Shown: positions 32,967 to 43,561 of the stretch, piece after piece
How the letters are laid out: every line of letters starts with the position of its first letter
Numbering within the stretch: position 1 is the stretch's first letter
NCBI RefSeq assembly: GCF_002237655.1
Contig: NZ_NOKT01000021.1
Location: 62,001 to 126,000 of the forward strand
Length of the DNA stretch: 64,000 nucleotides
From: Streptomyces sp. XY006
GTDB lineage: Bacteria > Actinomycetota > Actinomycetes > Streptomycetales > Streptomycetaceae
Direction: 5' to 3'
The notes under the pieces: model-generated
Database searches by the model: none
What the model was told of the DNA's origin: nothing
What the model saw: only the letters and a program-made list of their open reading frames with translations
Position numbers and translations under genes: made by a program

Positions 32967-34088
32967 TTAACCGCCCAGACGTTTCAACGCCTCGGGCGCC
33001 TCCTCGATCCGGTCCACCAGCGCGATCCGCGCCTCCATCGACCGCTCCCTGGCCAGCGACTTCAGCAGCGGCCACGCGGGCAGCCGCTCCGTCCAGTGCG
33101 CGCGGTTCACGAGCACCATGGGCGTCGGCTCGCCGCGGGACTCGTAGTAGTTGGGCGTCGCGTTGTCGAAGATCTCCTGTACGGTCCCGGCGGCGCCCGG
33201 CAGGAACACCACACCCGCGTTGCACCGGGCCAGCAGGCCGTCCTCGCGGGTGGCGTTGGCGAAGTACTTGGCGATGTGCGACGCGAAGGCGTTCGGCGGC
33301 TCGTGGCCGTAGAACCAGGTCGGGATGCCGACGGAGCGTCCGCCCCGCGGCCGGCGCGAGCGTATCTCGAAGGCGGCCGTCGCCCACTGGGTGATCGACG
33401 GGGTGAAGTGCGGTGCCTTGGCGAGCAGTTCGAGGGACTCGGTGAGCATCTCCGCCTCGAACGGGGCGGCGTAGGCCCCGAGGTTCGCCGCCTCCATCGC
33501 GCCGGGGCCGCCGCCCGTGGCGACCGTGAAACCGGCCCGGGCCAGCTCCTGCCCGAGCCGGGCGGCGCCCGCGTACTCCTCGGTGCCGCGGGCCATGGCG
33601 TGGCCGCCCATCACGCCCACGACCCGGGCGCCGGCGAGGAGTTCGTCGAGGGCGTCCGAGACCGAGTCGTCGTGGACCGCGCGCAGCATGGACGCGTGGA
33701 TGTCGCCGTCCGCCTTCGTGCGCTGGAACCAGGCGTAGGCGCGGGCGTCGGGCGTGGCCTCGTAGCCGTCCGACAGGGACGCGAACAGCTCGTCCGGCGC
33801 GTAGAGCGCCCCGCGGTACGGGTCGAAGGGCAGGCCGGGGACCGGAGGGAAGACCAGGGCGCCGTCGGTGCGGATCTTCGCGGCCGCGTCCTCCCGCATG
33901 GCGCAGCCGAGGAAGACCGCTCCGGCCGTGTCCGTGGAGAGCAGTTCGCGCGTACGGTCCGTCAGATCGACCGCCTGGACGCGGTATCCGGCGAGGGTGC
34001 CGCGCGCCGAGACGGTCGCGTCGAACTCTTCGAGGGTCTCTATCTCACGGTCGTCGTGGTGGGCCGCATGGGCGGGCATCGTCTGCAC
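32967..34088 (-). CDS. LOG-family protein (putative nucleotide phosphoribohydrolase)
   Basis: Cytosolic protein of 373 residues with a LOG-family (lysine decarboxylase-like) Rossmann core in its C-terminal half: VVGVMGGHAMARGTEEYAG, TGGGPGAMEAANLGAYAAP and FLPGAAGTVQEIFDNA, the last two being the GGGxGxME and PGGxGTxxE-type motifs (here PGAAGTVQE). Family members hydrolyse nucleoside 5'-monophosphates to base plus ribose phosphate; the larger size resembles PpnN/YgdH more than the short cytokinin-activating enzymes. The substrate is not known. An in-frame ATG three codons in (34079) is an alternative start. Confidence 0.82.
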   Translation of the reverse strand: MQTMPAHAAHHDDREIETLEEFDATVSARGTLAGYRVQAVDLTDRTRELLSTDTAGAVFLGCAMREDAAAKIRTDGALVFPPVPGLPFDPYRGALYAPDELFASLSDGYEATPDARAYAWFQRTKADGDIHASMLRAVHDDSVSDALDELLAGARVVGVMGGHAMARGTEEYAGAARLGQELARAGFTVATGGGPGAMEAANLGAYAAPFEAEMLTESLELLAKAPHFTPSITQWATAAFEIRSRRPRGGRSVGIPTWFYGHEPPNAFASHIAKYFANATREDGLLARCNAGVVFLPGAAGTVQEIFDNATPNYYESRGEPTPMVLVNRAHWTERLPAWPLLKSLARERSMEARIALVDRIEEAPEALKRLGG

Positions 34089-34112
34089 CCGCCCATGCTG
34101 GCACAGCGGCCC

Positions 34113-34520
34113 TCAGCCCTGGACGGCCGCCGGGTCCATCCACACGACCTCGAAGGTGTGGCCGTCCGGGTCGTCGAAGGCGCGGCCGTACATGAAGCCG
34201 TGGTCCTGGGTCTCGCCGCTGACGGAACCGCCCGCCGCGACCGCCTTGTCCACGAGCTCGTCGACCTTCTCGCGGCTCTCCGCGCTCAGCGCGATCAGCA
34301 CCTCGCTGGTCTGCGTCGCGTCCGCGATCCGCTTCTTGGTGAACTGCGCGTACTTCTCCTTCGTGTGCACCATCACGACGATGGTGTCGCTGATCACGAC
34401 GGAGGCGGTCGAGTCGTCGCTGAACTGCTCGTTGATCGAGTAGCCCAGTTCCGTGAAGAACTTCTTCGAGGTGCCGAGGTCGCTCACGCACAGGTTCACG
34501 AAGATCATCTGCTGGTACAT
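34113..34520 (-). CDS. VOC-family (glyoxalase/bleomycin-resistance fold) protein
   Basis: Protein of 135 residues starting MYQQMIFVNLCVSDLGTSKK, with the paired beta-alpha-beta layout of the VOC superfamily; FMYGRAFDDPDGHTFEVVWM is the typical final strand with a metal-ligand Glu. The ATG at 34520 has GGGAGAG about 7 bases upstream; an upstream in-frame ATG adds 22 Pro-rich residues and is less likely. Enzymatic activity cannot be inferred. Confidence 0.82.
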   Translation of the reverse strand: MYQQMIFVNLCVSDLGTSKKFFTELGYSINEQFSDDSTASVVISDTIVVMVHTKEKYAQFTKKRIADATQTSEVLIALSAESREKVDELVDKAVAAGGSVSGETQDHGFMYGRAFDDPDGHTFEVVWMDPAAVQG

Positions 34521-34619
34521 GCGGGTCTCTCCCAACGGGTCCGTGTCGTTACGTGGGATTAGACCGGGCCCGGGCGCGGGACTCATCGCCGTTCGTGGAT
34601 TTTCTTCGGACGGGTTCTC

Positions 34620-36370
<1,751 letters not shown>

Positions 36371-36389
<19 letters not shown>

Positions 36390-37120
36390 GCGGCCCGGCC
36401 TTCCGCCTCGGTGGTCTCGCCGACCGGTGGCAGGTGCACCGTCTGCACGCGCCGCCCGTCGAGCAGCGACACGGTGCGGTCGGCGAGCGCGGCGGTGTCG
36501 GGGTCGTGGGTGGCCAGGACCACGGTGATGCCGTGGGAGCGGGCCGCCGTGGTGAGGGTGCGCAGCACGTGGGAGCGGTCGGCGCGGTGCAGGGGCGCCG
36601 TGGGCTCGTCGGCGAAGAGGACCGAGGGGGCGGTGGCGAGCGCGCGGGCGATGCAGACCCGCTGGCGCTCGGCCTGCACGAGCTGGTGGGGGCGCTTGCG
36701 GGCACCGTCGCCGATGTCGAGGCGCTCCAGCCACTCCAGGGCCGCGGTCTTGGCGCGCCGGCGGCTGGTGCCGCGCAGCATCAGCGGCAGGGCCGTGTTC
36801 TCCCAGGCGTTGAGCTCCGGGACGAGCGAGGGTGCCGGGTCGATCCAGCCGAAGCGGTCGCGGCGCAGCCGTTCCCGGGTGAGCGGACCCATGGTGTGCA
36901 CGGGCACGCTGTTGAACCAGACCTCGCCGCGCCGCACGGGCACCAGGCCGGACAGGCACCGCAGCAGGGTCGTCTTGCCGCTGCCGCGCGGGCCGCTGAC
37001 GGCGAGGATCTCGGCCTCGCGGACGCCGAGCGAGACACCGCAGAGCGCGGGCGAGCCGTCGTCGTGCTGGAAGTGCAGGGCACGTGCCCAGAGCACGTCG
37101 TTGTCCGGCGGGGCCTCCAT
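36371..37120 (-). CDS. ABC exporter ATP-binding protein with atypical signature
   Basis: ATPase of 249 residues, MacB/LolD-like. Walker A is GPRGSGKTT (43-51), Walker B SVLFADEPTAPL, and H-loop LATHDPDT. The usual LSGGQ signature is replaced by LVQAERQRVCIARAL, so the signature Ser/Gly residues that contact ATP in the dimer are missing. It could pair with a canonical half-site elsewhere, or hydrolyse ATP poorly. It is directly upstream of, and overlaps, the permease gene. The start ATG at 37120 gives MEAPPDNDVLWARAL. Confidence 0.82.
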
Positions 37121-37338
37121 GGGCGTACACCTCGGTTCAGATCCGTAGTTCCCGTGCCATCCCCCGTGCGGGGGAACGAAGGCAGGGCCGATCGGTCACT
37201 GGGCACGCTAGGCAGAAGGCGGCTCGGGGCCGGACAGCACGCGGCCCCGGGCCGCCGTTTCTCACTCGAACGGGCGGCACCGGGGCCGGTGTTGATCATC
37301 CAGGCAGACGATCGGAGCGACGCGGGGGCGCCGGCCGG

Positions 37339-38700
37339 TCAGAGCTTGGTCCACGCCTCCGAGAGCGTGGCCCGCAGGATCTGCTCGATCTCGTCGAACG
37401 TCGACTGGTCCGAGATCAGCGGCGGGGCGAGCTGCACGACCGGGTCGCCGCGGTCGTCGGCCCGGCAGTACAGGCCGTTCTCGTAGAGCTTCTTGGAGAG
37501 GAAGCCGTACAGGACGCGCTCGGTCTCGTCCGCGTCGAAGGACTCCTTGGTGGCCTTGTCCTTGACGAGCTCGATGCCGTAGAAGAAGCCGTTGCCGCGG
37601 ACGTCGCCGACGATCGGCAGGTCGTGGAGCTTCTCCAGGGTCGAGCGGAAGTTGCCCTCGTTGTCCAGGACGTGCTGGTTGAGGTTCTCGCGCTCGAACA
37701 GGTCGAGGTTGGCCAGGCCCACGGCCGCGGAGACCGGGTGGCCGCCGAAGGTGTAGCCGTGCAGGAAGGTGTTGTCGCCCTTGTAGAACGGCTCGGCCAG
37801 GCGGTCGGAGATGATGCAGGCGCCGATCGGGGAGTAGCCCGAGGTCATGCCCTTGGCGCAGGTGATCATGTCCGGCACGTAGTCGAACTTGTCGCAGGCG
37901 AAGTAGGTGCCCAGGCGGCCGAAGGCGCAGATGACCTCGTCGGAGACGAGCAGCACGTCGTGCCGGTCGCAGATCTCGCGCACCCGCTGGAAGTAGCCGG
38001 GCGGGGGCGGGAAGCAGCCGCCGGCGTTCTGCACGGGCTCCAGGAAGACCGCGGCCACCGTGTCCGGGCCCTCGAAGAGGATCTGCTGCTCGATCTGGTC
38101 GGCGGCCCAGCGGCCGAAGGCCTCCGGGTCGTCGCCGAAGAGCGGGGCGCGGTAGATGTTGGTGTTCGGGACCTTGTGCGCGCCCGGCACCAGCGGCTCG
38201 AACGGGGCCTTCAGACCCGGCAGGCCGGTGATGGACAGGGCGCCCTGCGGGGTGCCGTGGTAGGCGACCGCGCGGGATATGACCTTGTGCTTGGTGGGCT
38301 TGCCGACCAGCTTGAAGTACTGCTTGGCGAGCTTCCAGGCGGTCTCGACGGCCTCGCCGCCACCGGTGGTGAAGAAGACCTTGTTCAGGTCGCCCGGCGC
38401 GTGGTGGGCCAGCCGCTCGGCCAGCTCGACGGCCTTGGGGTGGGCGTACGACCACACAGGGAAGAACGCCAGCTCCTGCGCCTGCTTGAAGGCGGTCTCG
38501 GCGAGCTCGACGCGGCCGTGCCCGGCCTGCACCACGAACAGGCCGGCGAGGCCGTCCAGGTAGCGCTTGCCCTGGTCGTCGTAGATGTAGGTGCCCTCGC
38601 CCCGCACGATGGTGGGGACGGGGGCCTTCTCGTACGACGACATGCGCGTGAAGTGCATCCACAGGTGGTCGTACGCGGACTGGGAGAGGTCCTTGCTCAC
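37339..38700 (-). CDS. Class III aminotransferase (polyamine/omega-amino acid type)
   Basis: PLP enzyme of 453 residues. Lys283 in TCAKGMTSGYSPIGA should bind PLP; FFTTGGGEAVETAWKLA, VFLEPVQNAGGC and LLVSDEVICAFGRLG are further class III blocks. It resembles omega-amine:pyruvate and putrescine-type transaminases (start MSKDLSQSAYDHLWMHFTRM) rather than ornithine or GABA enzymes. The adjacent Lrp/AsnC regulator, divergent aminobutyraldehyde dehydrogenase and nearby polyamine transporter support a role in diamine or polyamine breakdown. The exact substrate is not proven. Confidence 0.87.
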   Translation of the reverse strand: MSKDLSQSAYDHLWMHFTRMSSYEKAPVPTIVRGEGTYIYDDQGKRYLDGLAGLFVVQAGHGRVELAETAFKQAQELAFFPVWSYAHPKAVELAERLAHHAPGDLNKVFFTTGGGEAVETAWKLAKQYFKLVGKPTKHKVISRAVAYHGTPQGALSITGLPGLKAPFEPLVPGAHKVPNTNIYRAPLFGDDPEAFGRWAADQIEQQILFEGPDTVAAVFLEPVQNAGGCFPPPPGYFQRVREICDRHDVLLVSDEVICAFGRLGTYFACDKFDYVPDMITCAKGMTSGYSPIGACIISDRLAEPFYKGDNTFLHGYTFGGHPVSAAVGLANLDLFERENLNQHVLDNEGNFRSTLEKLHDLPIVGDVRGNGFFYGIELVKDKATKESFDADETERVLYGFLSKKLYENGLYCRADDRGDPVVQLAPPLISDQSTFDEIEQILRATLSEAWTKL

Positions 38701-38719
38701 GGCTATCGGGTCCTCACGG

Positions 38720-39259
38720 TTATCGGGTTCCCCACATGTAGGTCTGCTTCTTGAGCTTGAGGTAGACGAAGCTCTCGGTGGAGCGCACTCCGGGGACGGC
38801 CCGGATGCGTTTGTTGATGACGTCCAGGAGGTGGTCGTCGTCCTCGCAGACGATCTCCACCATCAGGTCGAAGGAGCCTGCGGTCATCACCACGTACTCG
38901 CACTCGGACATGGCCGTCAGCGCGTCGGCGACCGACTCCACGTCGCCCTCGACGTTGACGCCGACCATCGCCTGTCTGCGGAAGCCCACGGTGAGCGGGT
39001 CCGTGACGGCGACGATCTGCATCACGCCCTGGTCGAGCAGCTTCTGGACGCGCTGGCGCACGGCCGCCTCGGACAGGCCGACGGCCTTGCCGATGGCGGC
39101 GTACGGCCGGCGGCCGTCCTCCTGCAGCTGCTCGATGATGGCGAGGGAGACGGCGTCCAGCTGGGGCGAGCTGCCGTTCCTGGACTCACGGGAGGGCTCG
39201 CGGTGCTCCCGCGAGCCCTTCTGGTCTGCGCTTCGACTGGCCACGGGGTCACTGTGCAC
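38720..39259 (-). CDS. Lrp/AsnC-family regulator
   Basis: Transcription factor with an N-terminal winged helix (IIEQLQEDGRRPYAAIGKAV, then LSEAAVRQRVQKLLDQGVM) and a RAM ligand-binding domain (VAVTDPLTVGF through KKQTYMWGTR). The helix-turn-helix starts near residue 35 of the 179-residue form from the GTG at 39259; upstream in-frame starts to 39334 are possible. It lies between the aminotransferase (same strand, 19-bp gap) and a divergent dehydrogenase, so it probably controls both in response to an amine or amino acid. Confidence 0.88.
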   Translation of the reverse strand: MHSDPVASRSADQKGSREHREPSRESRNGSSPQLDAVSLAIIEQLQEDGRRPYAAIGKAVGLSEAAVRQRVQKLLDQGVMQIVAVTDPLTVGFRRQAMVGVNVEGDVESVADALTAMSECEYVVMTAGSFDLMVEIVCEDDDHLLDVINKRIRAVPGVRSTESFVYLKLKKQTYMWGTR

Positions 39260-39354
39260 GAGGTCTCGACACTTCCGCAAGCCTGGGGCGATGAAATCCG
39301 TTGTTTCACTCCCCGAGTCCTGCGGATTCCGCATGAACGGGCGGAGCGGGGGTG

Positions 39355-39382
39355 TTGAAAACGTGGGTCGGCCGACTAGGGT
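39355..39382 (+). promoter_or_regulatory. Putative promoter of the first aldehyde dehydrogenase
   Basis: TTGAAA (39355-39360), 16-bp spacer, TAGGGT (39377-39382). It lies in the divergent region shared with the Lrp/AsnC gene. Confidence 0.5.
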
Positions 39383-39423
39383 GGGTGTCTCAAGTAATGG
39401 ACATCCGAACTGGAGGGCCGGCA

Positions 39424-40863
39424 GTGAGCACCGAGCTGCGTCGTCTGCGCAACTACATCGGCGGTGAGTTCCGGGACGCCGCCGACGGACGGACCACCGA
39501 GGTGGTCAATCCCGCGACGGGCGAGGCGTACGCGACCGCTCCGCTGTCCGGGCAGGCGGACGTGGACGCCGCGATGGCGGCGGCCGCCGAGGCCTTCCCC
39601 GGCTGGCGCGACACCACGCCCGCCGAGCGTCAGAAGGCCCTGCTGAAGATCGCGGACGCCTTCGAGGAGCGCGCCGAGGAGCTGATCGCGGCCGAGGTGG
39701 AGAACACGGGCAAGCCGGTCGGGCTGACCCGCTCCGAGGAGATCCCGCCGATGGTCGACCAGATCCGCTTCTTCGCGGGTGCCGCGCGGATGCTGGAGGG
39801 CCGCTCGGCCGGTGAGTACATGGAGGGCCTCACCTCCATCGTCCGCCGTGAGCCGGTCGGCGTCTGCGCGCAGGTCGCGCCGTGGAACTACCCGATGATG
39901 ATGGCCGTGTGGAAGTTCGCCCCGGCGATCGCGGCGGGCAACACGGTCGTGCTGAAGCCGTCCGACACCACCCCGGCCTCCACGGTCCTGATCGCGGAGA
40001 TCCTCGGCGGGATCCTGCCCAAGGGCGTCTTCAACGTCATCTGCGGCGACCGCGAGACCGGCCGCATGATGGTCGAGCACCCGGTCCCGGCGATGGCCTC
40101 CATCACCGGCTCGGTGCGCGCCGGCATCCAGGTCGCCGAGTCCGCCTCCAAGGACGTCAAGCGCGTCCACCTGGAGCTGGGCGGCAAGGCGCCGGTCGTG
40201 GTCTTCGAGGACACCGACATCGCCAAGGCCGTCGAGGACATCTCGGTCGCGGGCTACTTCAACGCCGGCCAGGACTGCACGGCCGCCACCCGCGTGCTCG
40301 TCCACGAGTCCATCCACGACGAGTTCGTCTCCGCGCTCGCGAAGGCCGCCGCCGACACCAAGACGGGCAAGCCGGACGACGAGGACGTGCTGTACGGGCC
40401 GCTGAACAACCCCAACCAGCTCAAGCAGGTCGAGGGCTTCATCGAGCGCCTGCCCGCGCACGCGCGCGTGGAGGCCGGTGGCAAGCGCGTCGGCGACCAG
40501 GGCTACTTCTACGCGCCGACCGTCGTCTCGGGTCTGAAGCAGGACGACGAGATCGTCCAGAACGAGGTCTTCGGCCCGGTCATCACGGTCCAGTCCTTCC
40601 GTGACGAGGACCAGGCCGTGGAGTGGGCCAACGGCGTGGAGTACGCGCTCGCCTCCTCGGTGTGGACCAAGGACCACGGCCGTGCCATGCGGATGAGCAA
40701 GAAGCTCGACTTCGGCTGCGTGTGGATCAACACGCACATCCCGCTGGTCGCGGAGATGCCGCACGGCGGCTTCAAGAAGTCCGGCTACGGCAAGGACCTG
40801 TCGGCGTACGGCTTCGACGACTACACGCGGATCAAGCACGTGATGACGTCGCTGGACGCGTAA
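39424..40863 (+). CDS. Gamma-aminobutyraldehyde-type dehydrogenase
   Basis: NAD-dependent aldehyde dehydrogenase of 479 residues. Catalytic residues are Glu251 in HLELGGKAP and Cys285 in NAGQDCTAATR; the APWNYP and ITGSVRAG motifs are present. The QDCTAATR context and length resemble PatD-like gamma-aminobutyraldehyde dehydrogenases. The GTG at 39424 is preceded by GGAGGG. It is divergent from an Lrp/AsnC gene and an aminotransferase; the pair could convert putrescine via 4-aminobutanal to GABA. Other amino-aldehydes are possible substrates. Confidence 0.88.
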   Translation: MSTELRRLRNYIGGEFRDAADGRTTEVVNPATGEAYATAPLSGQADVDAAMAAAAEAFPGWRDTTPAERQKALLKIADAFEERAEELIAAEVENTGKPVGLTRSEEIPPMVDQIRFFAGAARMLEGRSAGEYMEGLTSIVRREPVGVCAQVAPWNYPMMMAVWKFAPAIAAGNTVVLKPSDTTPASTVLIAEILGGILPKGVFNVICGDRETGRMMVEHPVPAMASITGSVRAGIQVAESASKDVKRVHLELGGKAPVVVFEDTDIAKAVEDISVAGYFNAGQDCTAATRVLVHESIHDEFVSALAKAAADTKTGKPDDEDVLYGPLNNPNQLKQVEGFIERLPAHARVEAGGKRVGDQGYFYAPTVVSGLKQDDEIVQNEVFGPVITVQSFRDEDQAVEWANGVEYALASSVWTKDHGRAMRMSKKLDFGCVWINTHIPLVAEMPHGGFKKSGYGKDLSAYGFDDYTRIKHVMTSLDA

Positions 40864-40881
40864 CCCTCCCCGCACGGCCGA

Positions 40882-40916
40882 ACGGCCCCGGACGGTTCCT
40901 CTCCGTCCGGGGCCGT
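40882..40916 (+). terminator. Terminator after the aldehyde dehydrogenase
   Basis: Perfect 14-bp stem ACGGCCCCGGACGG/CCGTCCGGGGCCGT with a 7-base loop, 19 bp after the stop. Confidence 0.85.
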
Positions 40917-40946
40917 CCGTGTGTCCGGAGCCGGGAACGGCCATTT

Positions 40947-40975
40947 TTGAACATGTTCAATTGCAGGCGTAGAGT
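40947..40975 (+). promoter_or_regulatory. Promoter with palindromic operator over the -35
   Basis: TTGAACATGTTCAA (40947-40960) is a perfect 14-bp palindrome whose first six bases also serve as a -35 (TTGAAC). A 17-bp spacer leads to TAGAGT (40970-40975), and the ATG follows at 40983, so the transcript may be leaderless. The palindrome looks like a TetR-type operator. Confidence 0.65.
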
Positions 40976-40982
40976 GCGCCTC

Positions 40983-41507
40983 ATGAGCGACAGAGCCGCC
41001 CTGTTGAAGGGCATCCGTGCGTGGCTGGTCTTCTTCGTGGTGTGTCTGGTGCTCAGCGGCGCCACCGCCTTCCCCCTGGTCCACGAACTGCGCTGGACCG
41101 ACGAGCTGTTGCGGGCGTCGGCCGTCGGCGATCAGCTGCCCGGCCTGGCGGACTGGATCGGGCGGGTGCGCGCGGGGCTCGACCGGGCGGACGCCGAGTA
41201 CCCCTTCCTGCTGTACGGCACGGACTGGCTGGCCTTCGCGCACCTGGTGATCGCGGTCGCCTTCTACGGGCCCTACCGCGACCCGGTCCGCAACATCTGG
41301 GTCGTCGAGTTCGGGATGATCGCCTGCGCCGGCGTCATCCCCCTGGCCCTGATCTGCGGGCCGATCCGCGGCATCCCCTTGTGGTGGTCGGTGATCGACA
41401 TGGCGTTCGGCGTGTTCGGGGTGATCCCGCTGTACGTCGTACGGCGGCGGATCAAGCGGCTGGAGGAGCTGACCGCGCCGGTGGCCGTCCCGGTGCCGGC
41501 CGTCTGA
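40983..41507 (+). CDS. Hypothetical four-helix membrane protein
   Basis: Protein of 174 residues with about four transmembrane segments: AWLVFFVVCLVLSGATAFPL, LAFAHLVIAVAFYG, FGMIACAGVIPLALICG and SVIDMAFGVFGVIPLYVV, ending in a basic cytoplasmic tail. I do not recognise a functional family. It lies alone behind a palindromic operator, suggesting induction by a small-molecule-responsive repressor encoded elsewhere. Its 3' end overlaps the convergent phosphodiesterase gene by 56 bp. Confidence 0.75.
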   Translation: MSDRAALLKGIRAWLVFFVVCLVLSGATAFPLVHELRWTDELLRASAVGDQLPGLADWIGRVRAGLDRADAEYPFLLYGTDWLAFAHLVIAVAFYGPYRDPVRNIWVVEFGMIACAGVIPLALICGPIRGIPLWWSVIDMAFGVFGVIPLYVVRRRIKRLEELTAPVAVPVPAV

Positions 41508-42264
41508 GACGCGCTAGCCGCGCCCGTCCGGCCGGTCCGGCGGCGCTCGCGCGTGCGGCGCACAGGACGTCGACGCGGTTGGTCGTGATCGAGTCCACGC
41601 CCGCGGCCATGAGCCGGCGCATGGAGCGGCGGGTGTCGGGGGTCCACACGGACAGCAGGTGGCCGTCGCGGTGGACGCGGTCGGCGAGGGCGCGGTCCAC
41701 CAGCGGGAAGCGGTAGTTGAGCCAGCGCGGGCGGATCGCCTCCAGCAGCACCGGCCGCGGCGGGGCCAGGGTCGTCCAGGTGAGGGCGATCTCGGCGGCC
41801 GGGTCCGCCGCCCGCACCGCGAGCATCGTGTCCGCGCCCGCGCAGTAGTAGACGCGGTCCGCGGCCCCGGCCTCCCCGACGGCGTCCATGACCCGGCGCA
41901 CCGCCCGCACGTCGGGCGAGCCCGGCAGGTCGATCATCATGCGGTGCCCGTCGGTCGCGGCCAGCGCCTCCGTCAGCGTCGGCACCCCGCCCCCGGTCAG
42001 CCCGCGCACCTCGGCCCAGGACAGCGCGAGCACCGGCCGCTGGTGCTCCCAGAGCCGCTTGAGCGTCGCGTCGTGCAGCAGCACCGGCACACCGTCCCGG
42101 GTGAGCCGTACGTCGACCTCCACCGCGTCCGCGCCCCGGGCCAGCGCGGACCGCAGCGAGGCCACGGTGTTCTCGCGGACGCGGTAGGGGTCGCCCCGGT
42201 GGGCCACGGCGGTCACAGGCCGCCCGGGGCGCTGCGCCGAGGACATCGGTCGAGCCGAGGACAT
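41452..42264 (-). CDS. Glycerophosphodiester phosphodiesterase family protein
   Basis: Protein of 270 residues with the GDPD TIM-barrel motifs: VAHRGDPYRVRENT (catalytic His and Arg), then AVEVDVRLTRDGVPVLLHDAT (metal-binding Glu and Asp, second catalytic His). These enzymes cleave glycerophosphodiesters to glycerol 3-phosphate and an alcohol. No signal peptide is seen, so it is probably cytoplasmic. The ATG overlaps the stop of the upstream deaminase gene by one base (TGATG), so the two are coupled. The Arg/Ala/Pro-rich C-terminal tail overlaps the convergent gene. Confidence 0.86.
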   Translation of the reverse strand: MSSARPMSSAQRPGRPVTAVAHRGDPYRVRENTVASLRSALARGADAVEVDVRLTRDGVPVLLHDATLKRLWEHQRPVLALSWAEVRGLTGGGVPTLTEALAATDGHRMMIDLPGSPDVRAVRRVMDAVGEAGAADRVYYCAGADTMLAVRAADPAAEIALTWTTLAPPRPVLLEAIRPRWLNYRFPLVDRALADRVHRDGHLLSVWTPDTRRSMRRLMAAGVDSITTNRVDVLCAARASAAGPAGRARLARLRRPAPGRPPARSAPPAA

Positions 42265-43325
42265 CACCGGCCGAGCCACTCCGCGGTGTACGTGTCGATC
42301 TCGCGCGTGATCCTGGTCTTGCCGGCGTCGTCCAGGAAGGACGCCTCGACGGCGTTCTTCGCCAGGCCGGCCAGGCCTCGCTCGTCGAGGCCGAGGAGAC
42401 GGGCGGCCACCGCGTACTCGTTGTGCAGGTCGGTGCCGAACATCGGCGGGTCGTCGGAGTTGATCGTGACGACGACCCCGGCCCGGGCGAACTCCTTGAT
42501 CGGGTGCTCGTCGAGGGTGCGGACCGCGCGCGTGGCGATGTTCGAGGTCGGGCAGACCTCCAGCGCGATCCGGTGCTCGGCGAGGTGCGCGAGAAGCTTC
42601 GGGTCCTGCGCCGCGCTCGTGCCGTGCCCGATGCGCTCGGCGCGCAGATGCGTCAGCGCGTCCCAGACCGTCTCCGGGCCGGTGGTCTCCCCGGCGTGCG
42701 GCACGGAGTGCAGCCCGGCCGCGATCGCGCGGTCGAAGTAGGGCTTGAACTGCGGCCGGGGCACGCCGATCTCCGGACCGCCGAGCCCGAAGGAGACCAG
42801 GCCCTCCGGGCGCAGCCGGTCGTCCGTGGCCAGCCGGGTCGTCTCCTCGGCCGCCTCCAGGCCCGCCTCGCCAGGGATGTCGAAGCACCAGCGCAGCACG
42901 GTCCCGAACTCGGCCTCGGCGGCCTTGCGGGCGTCCTCGATCGCGTCCATGAAGGCGCGCTCGTCGATGCCGCGCCGGGTGGAGGAGAACGGCGTGATGG
43001 TCAGCTCGGCGTAGCGCACCTGCTGGCGGGCCAGCTCCCGGGCCACCTCGTAGGTCAGCAGCCGGACGTCCTCCGGCGTGCGGATCAGGTCGACGACCGA
43101 CAGGTACACCTCGATGAAGTGCGCGAAGTCGGTGAAGGTGAAGTAGTCGGCCAGGGCCTCGGGGTCGGTCGGCACCTTCGAGTCGGGGTGCCGGGCGGCC
43201 AGCTCGGAGACGATCCGGGGGGAGGCGGAGCCCACGTGGTGCACGTGCAGTTCGGCCTTGGGCAGGCCGGCGATGAACGCCTTCAGGTCCCGCGGGGCCT
43301 GGGCGTCGACGAGATGCTCGGTCAA
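42264..43325 (-). CDS. Adenosine deaminase-family enzyme (possibly aminodeoxyfutalosine deaminase)
   Basis: Amidohydrolase of 353 residues from a TTG at 43325, chosen because GGGGAGGA lies 5 bases before it; an ATG at 43406 would add 27 low-complexity residues. Metal ligands are seen in AELHVHHVGSA (HxH), HAGETTGPETVWDAL and INSDDPPMFGTDL; the catalytic Glu is in the HAGE motif. Streptomyces uses the futalosine route to menaquinone, and deaminases of this branch are known to act on 6-aminodeoxyfutalosine, so that substrate is as likely as adenosine. It is co-transcribed with the phosphodiesterase gene. Confidence 0.83.
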   Translation of the reverse strand: MTEHLVDAQAPRDLKAFIAGLPKAELHVHHVGSASPRIVSELAARHPDSKVPTDPEALADYFTFTDFAHFIEVYLSVVDLIRTPEDVRLLTYEVARELARQQVRYAELTITPFSSTRRGIDERAFMDAIEDARKAAEAEFGTVLRWCFDIPGEAGLEAAEETTRLATDDRLRPEGLVSFGLGGPEIGVPRPQFKPYFDRAIAAGLHSVPHAGETTGPETVWDALTHLRAERIGHGTSAAQDPKLLAHLAEHRIALEVCPTSNIATRAVRTLDEHPIKEFARAGVVVTINSDDPPMFGTDLHNEYAVAARLLGLDERGLAGLAKNAVEASFLDDAGKTRITREIDTYTAEWLGR

Positions 43326-43561
43326 GGGTTCCTCCCCGGAACGGCGCCGGGCCGGCGTGAGGGCGGCGGGCGCGGGTGATCGGCTGATCGATGACTCGGG
43401 TTTCATCCTAGGCGGGGGAGCGGCACGTCAGGGGGGCGCGGGGCCGCGCCGGCCTCCGGCTGCGCCGCCGCGGGCGGGAAGGACCCCGCGCACCCGCCCT
43501 GTGGTCCGCGCCGAACGGCCCCGTAGCATGGCGACACGATCGACCCAGGGGGGATGCACAG

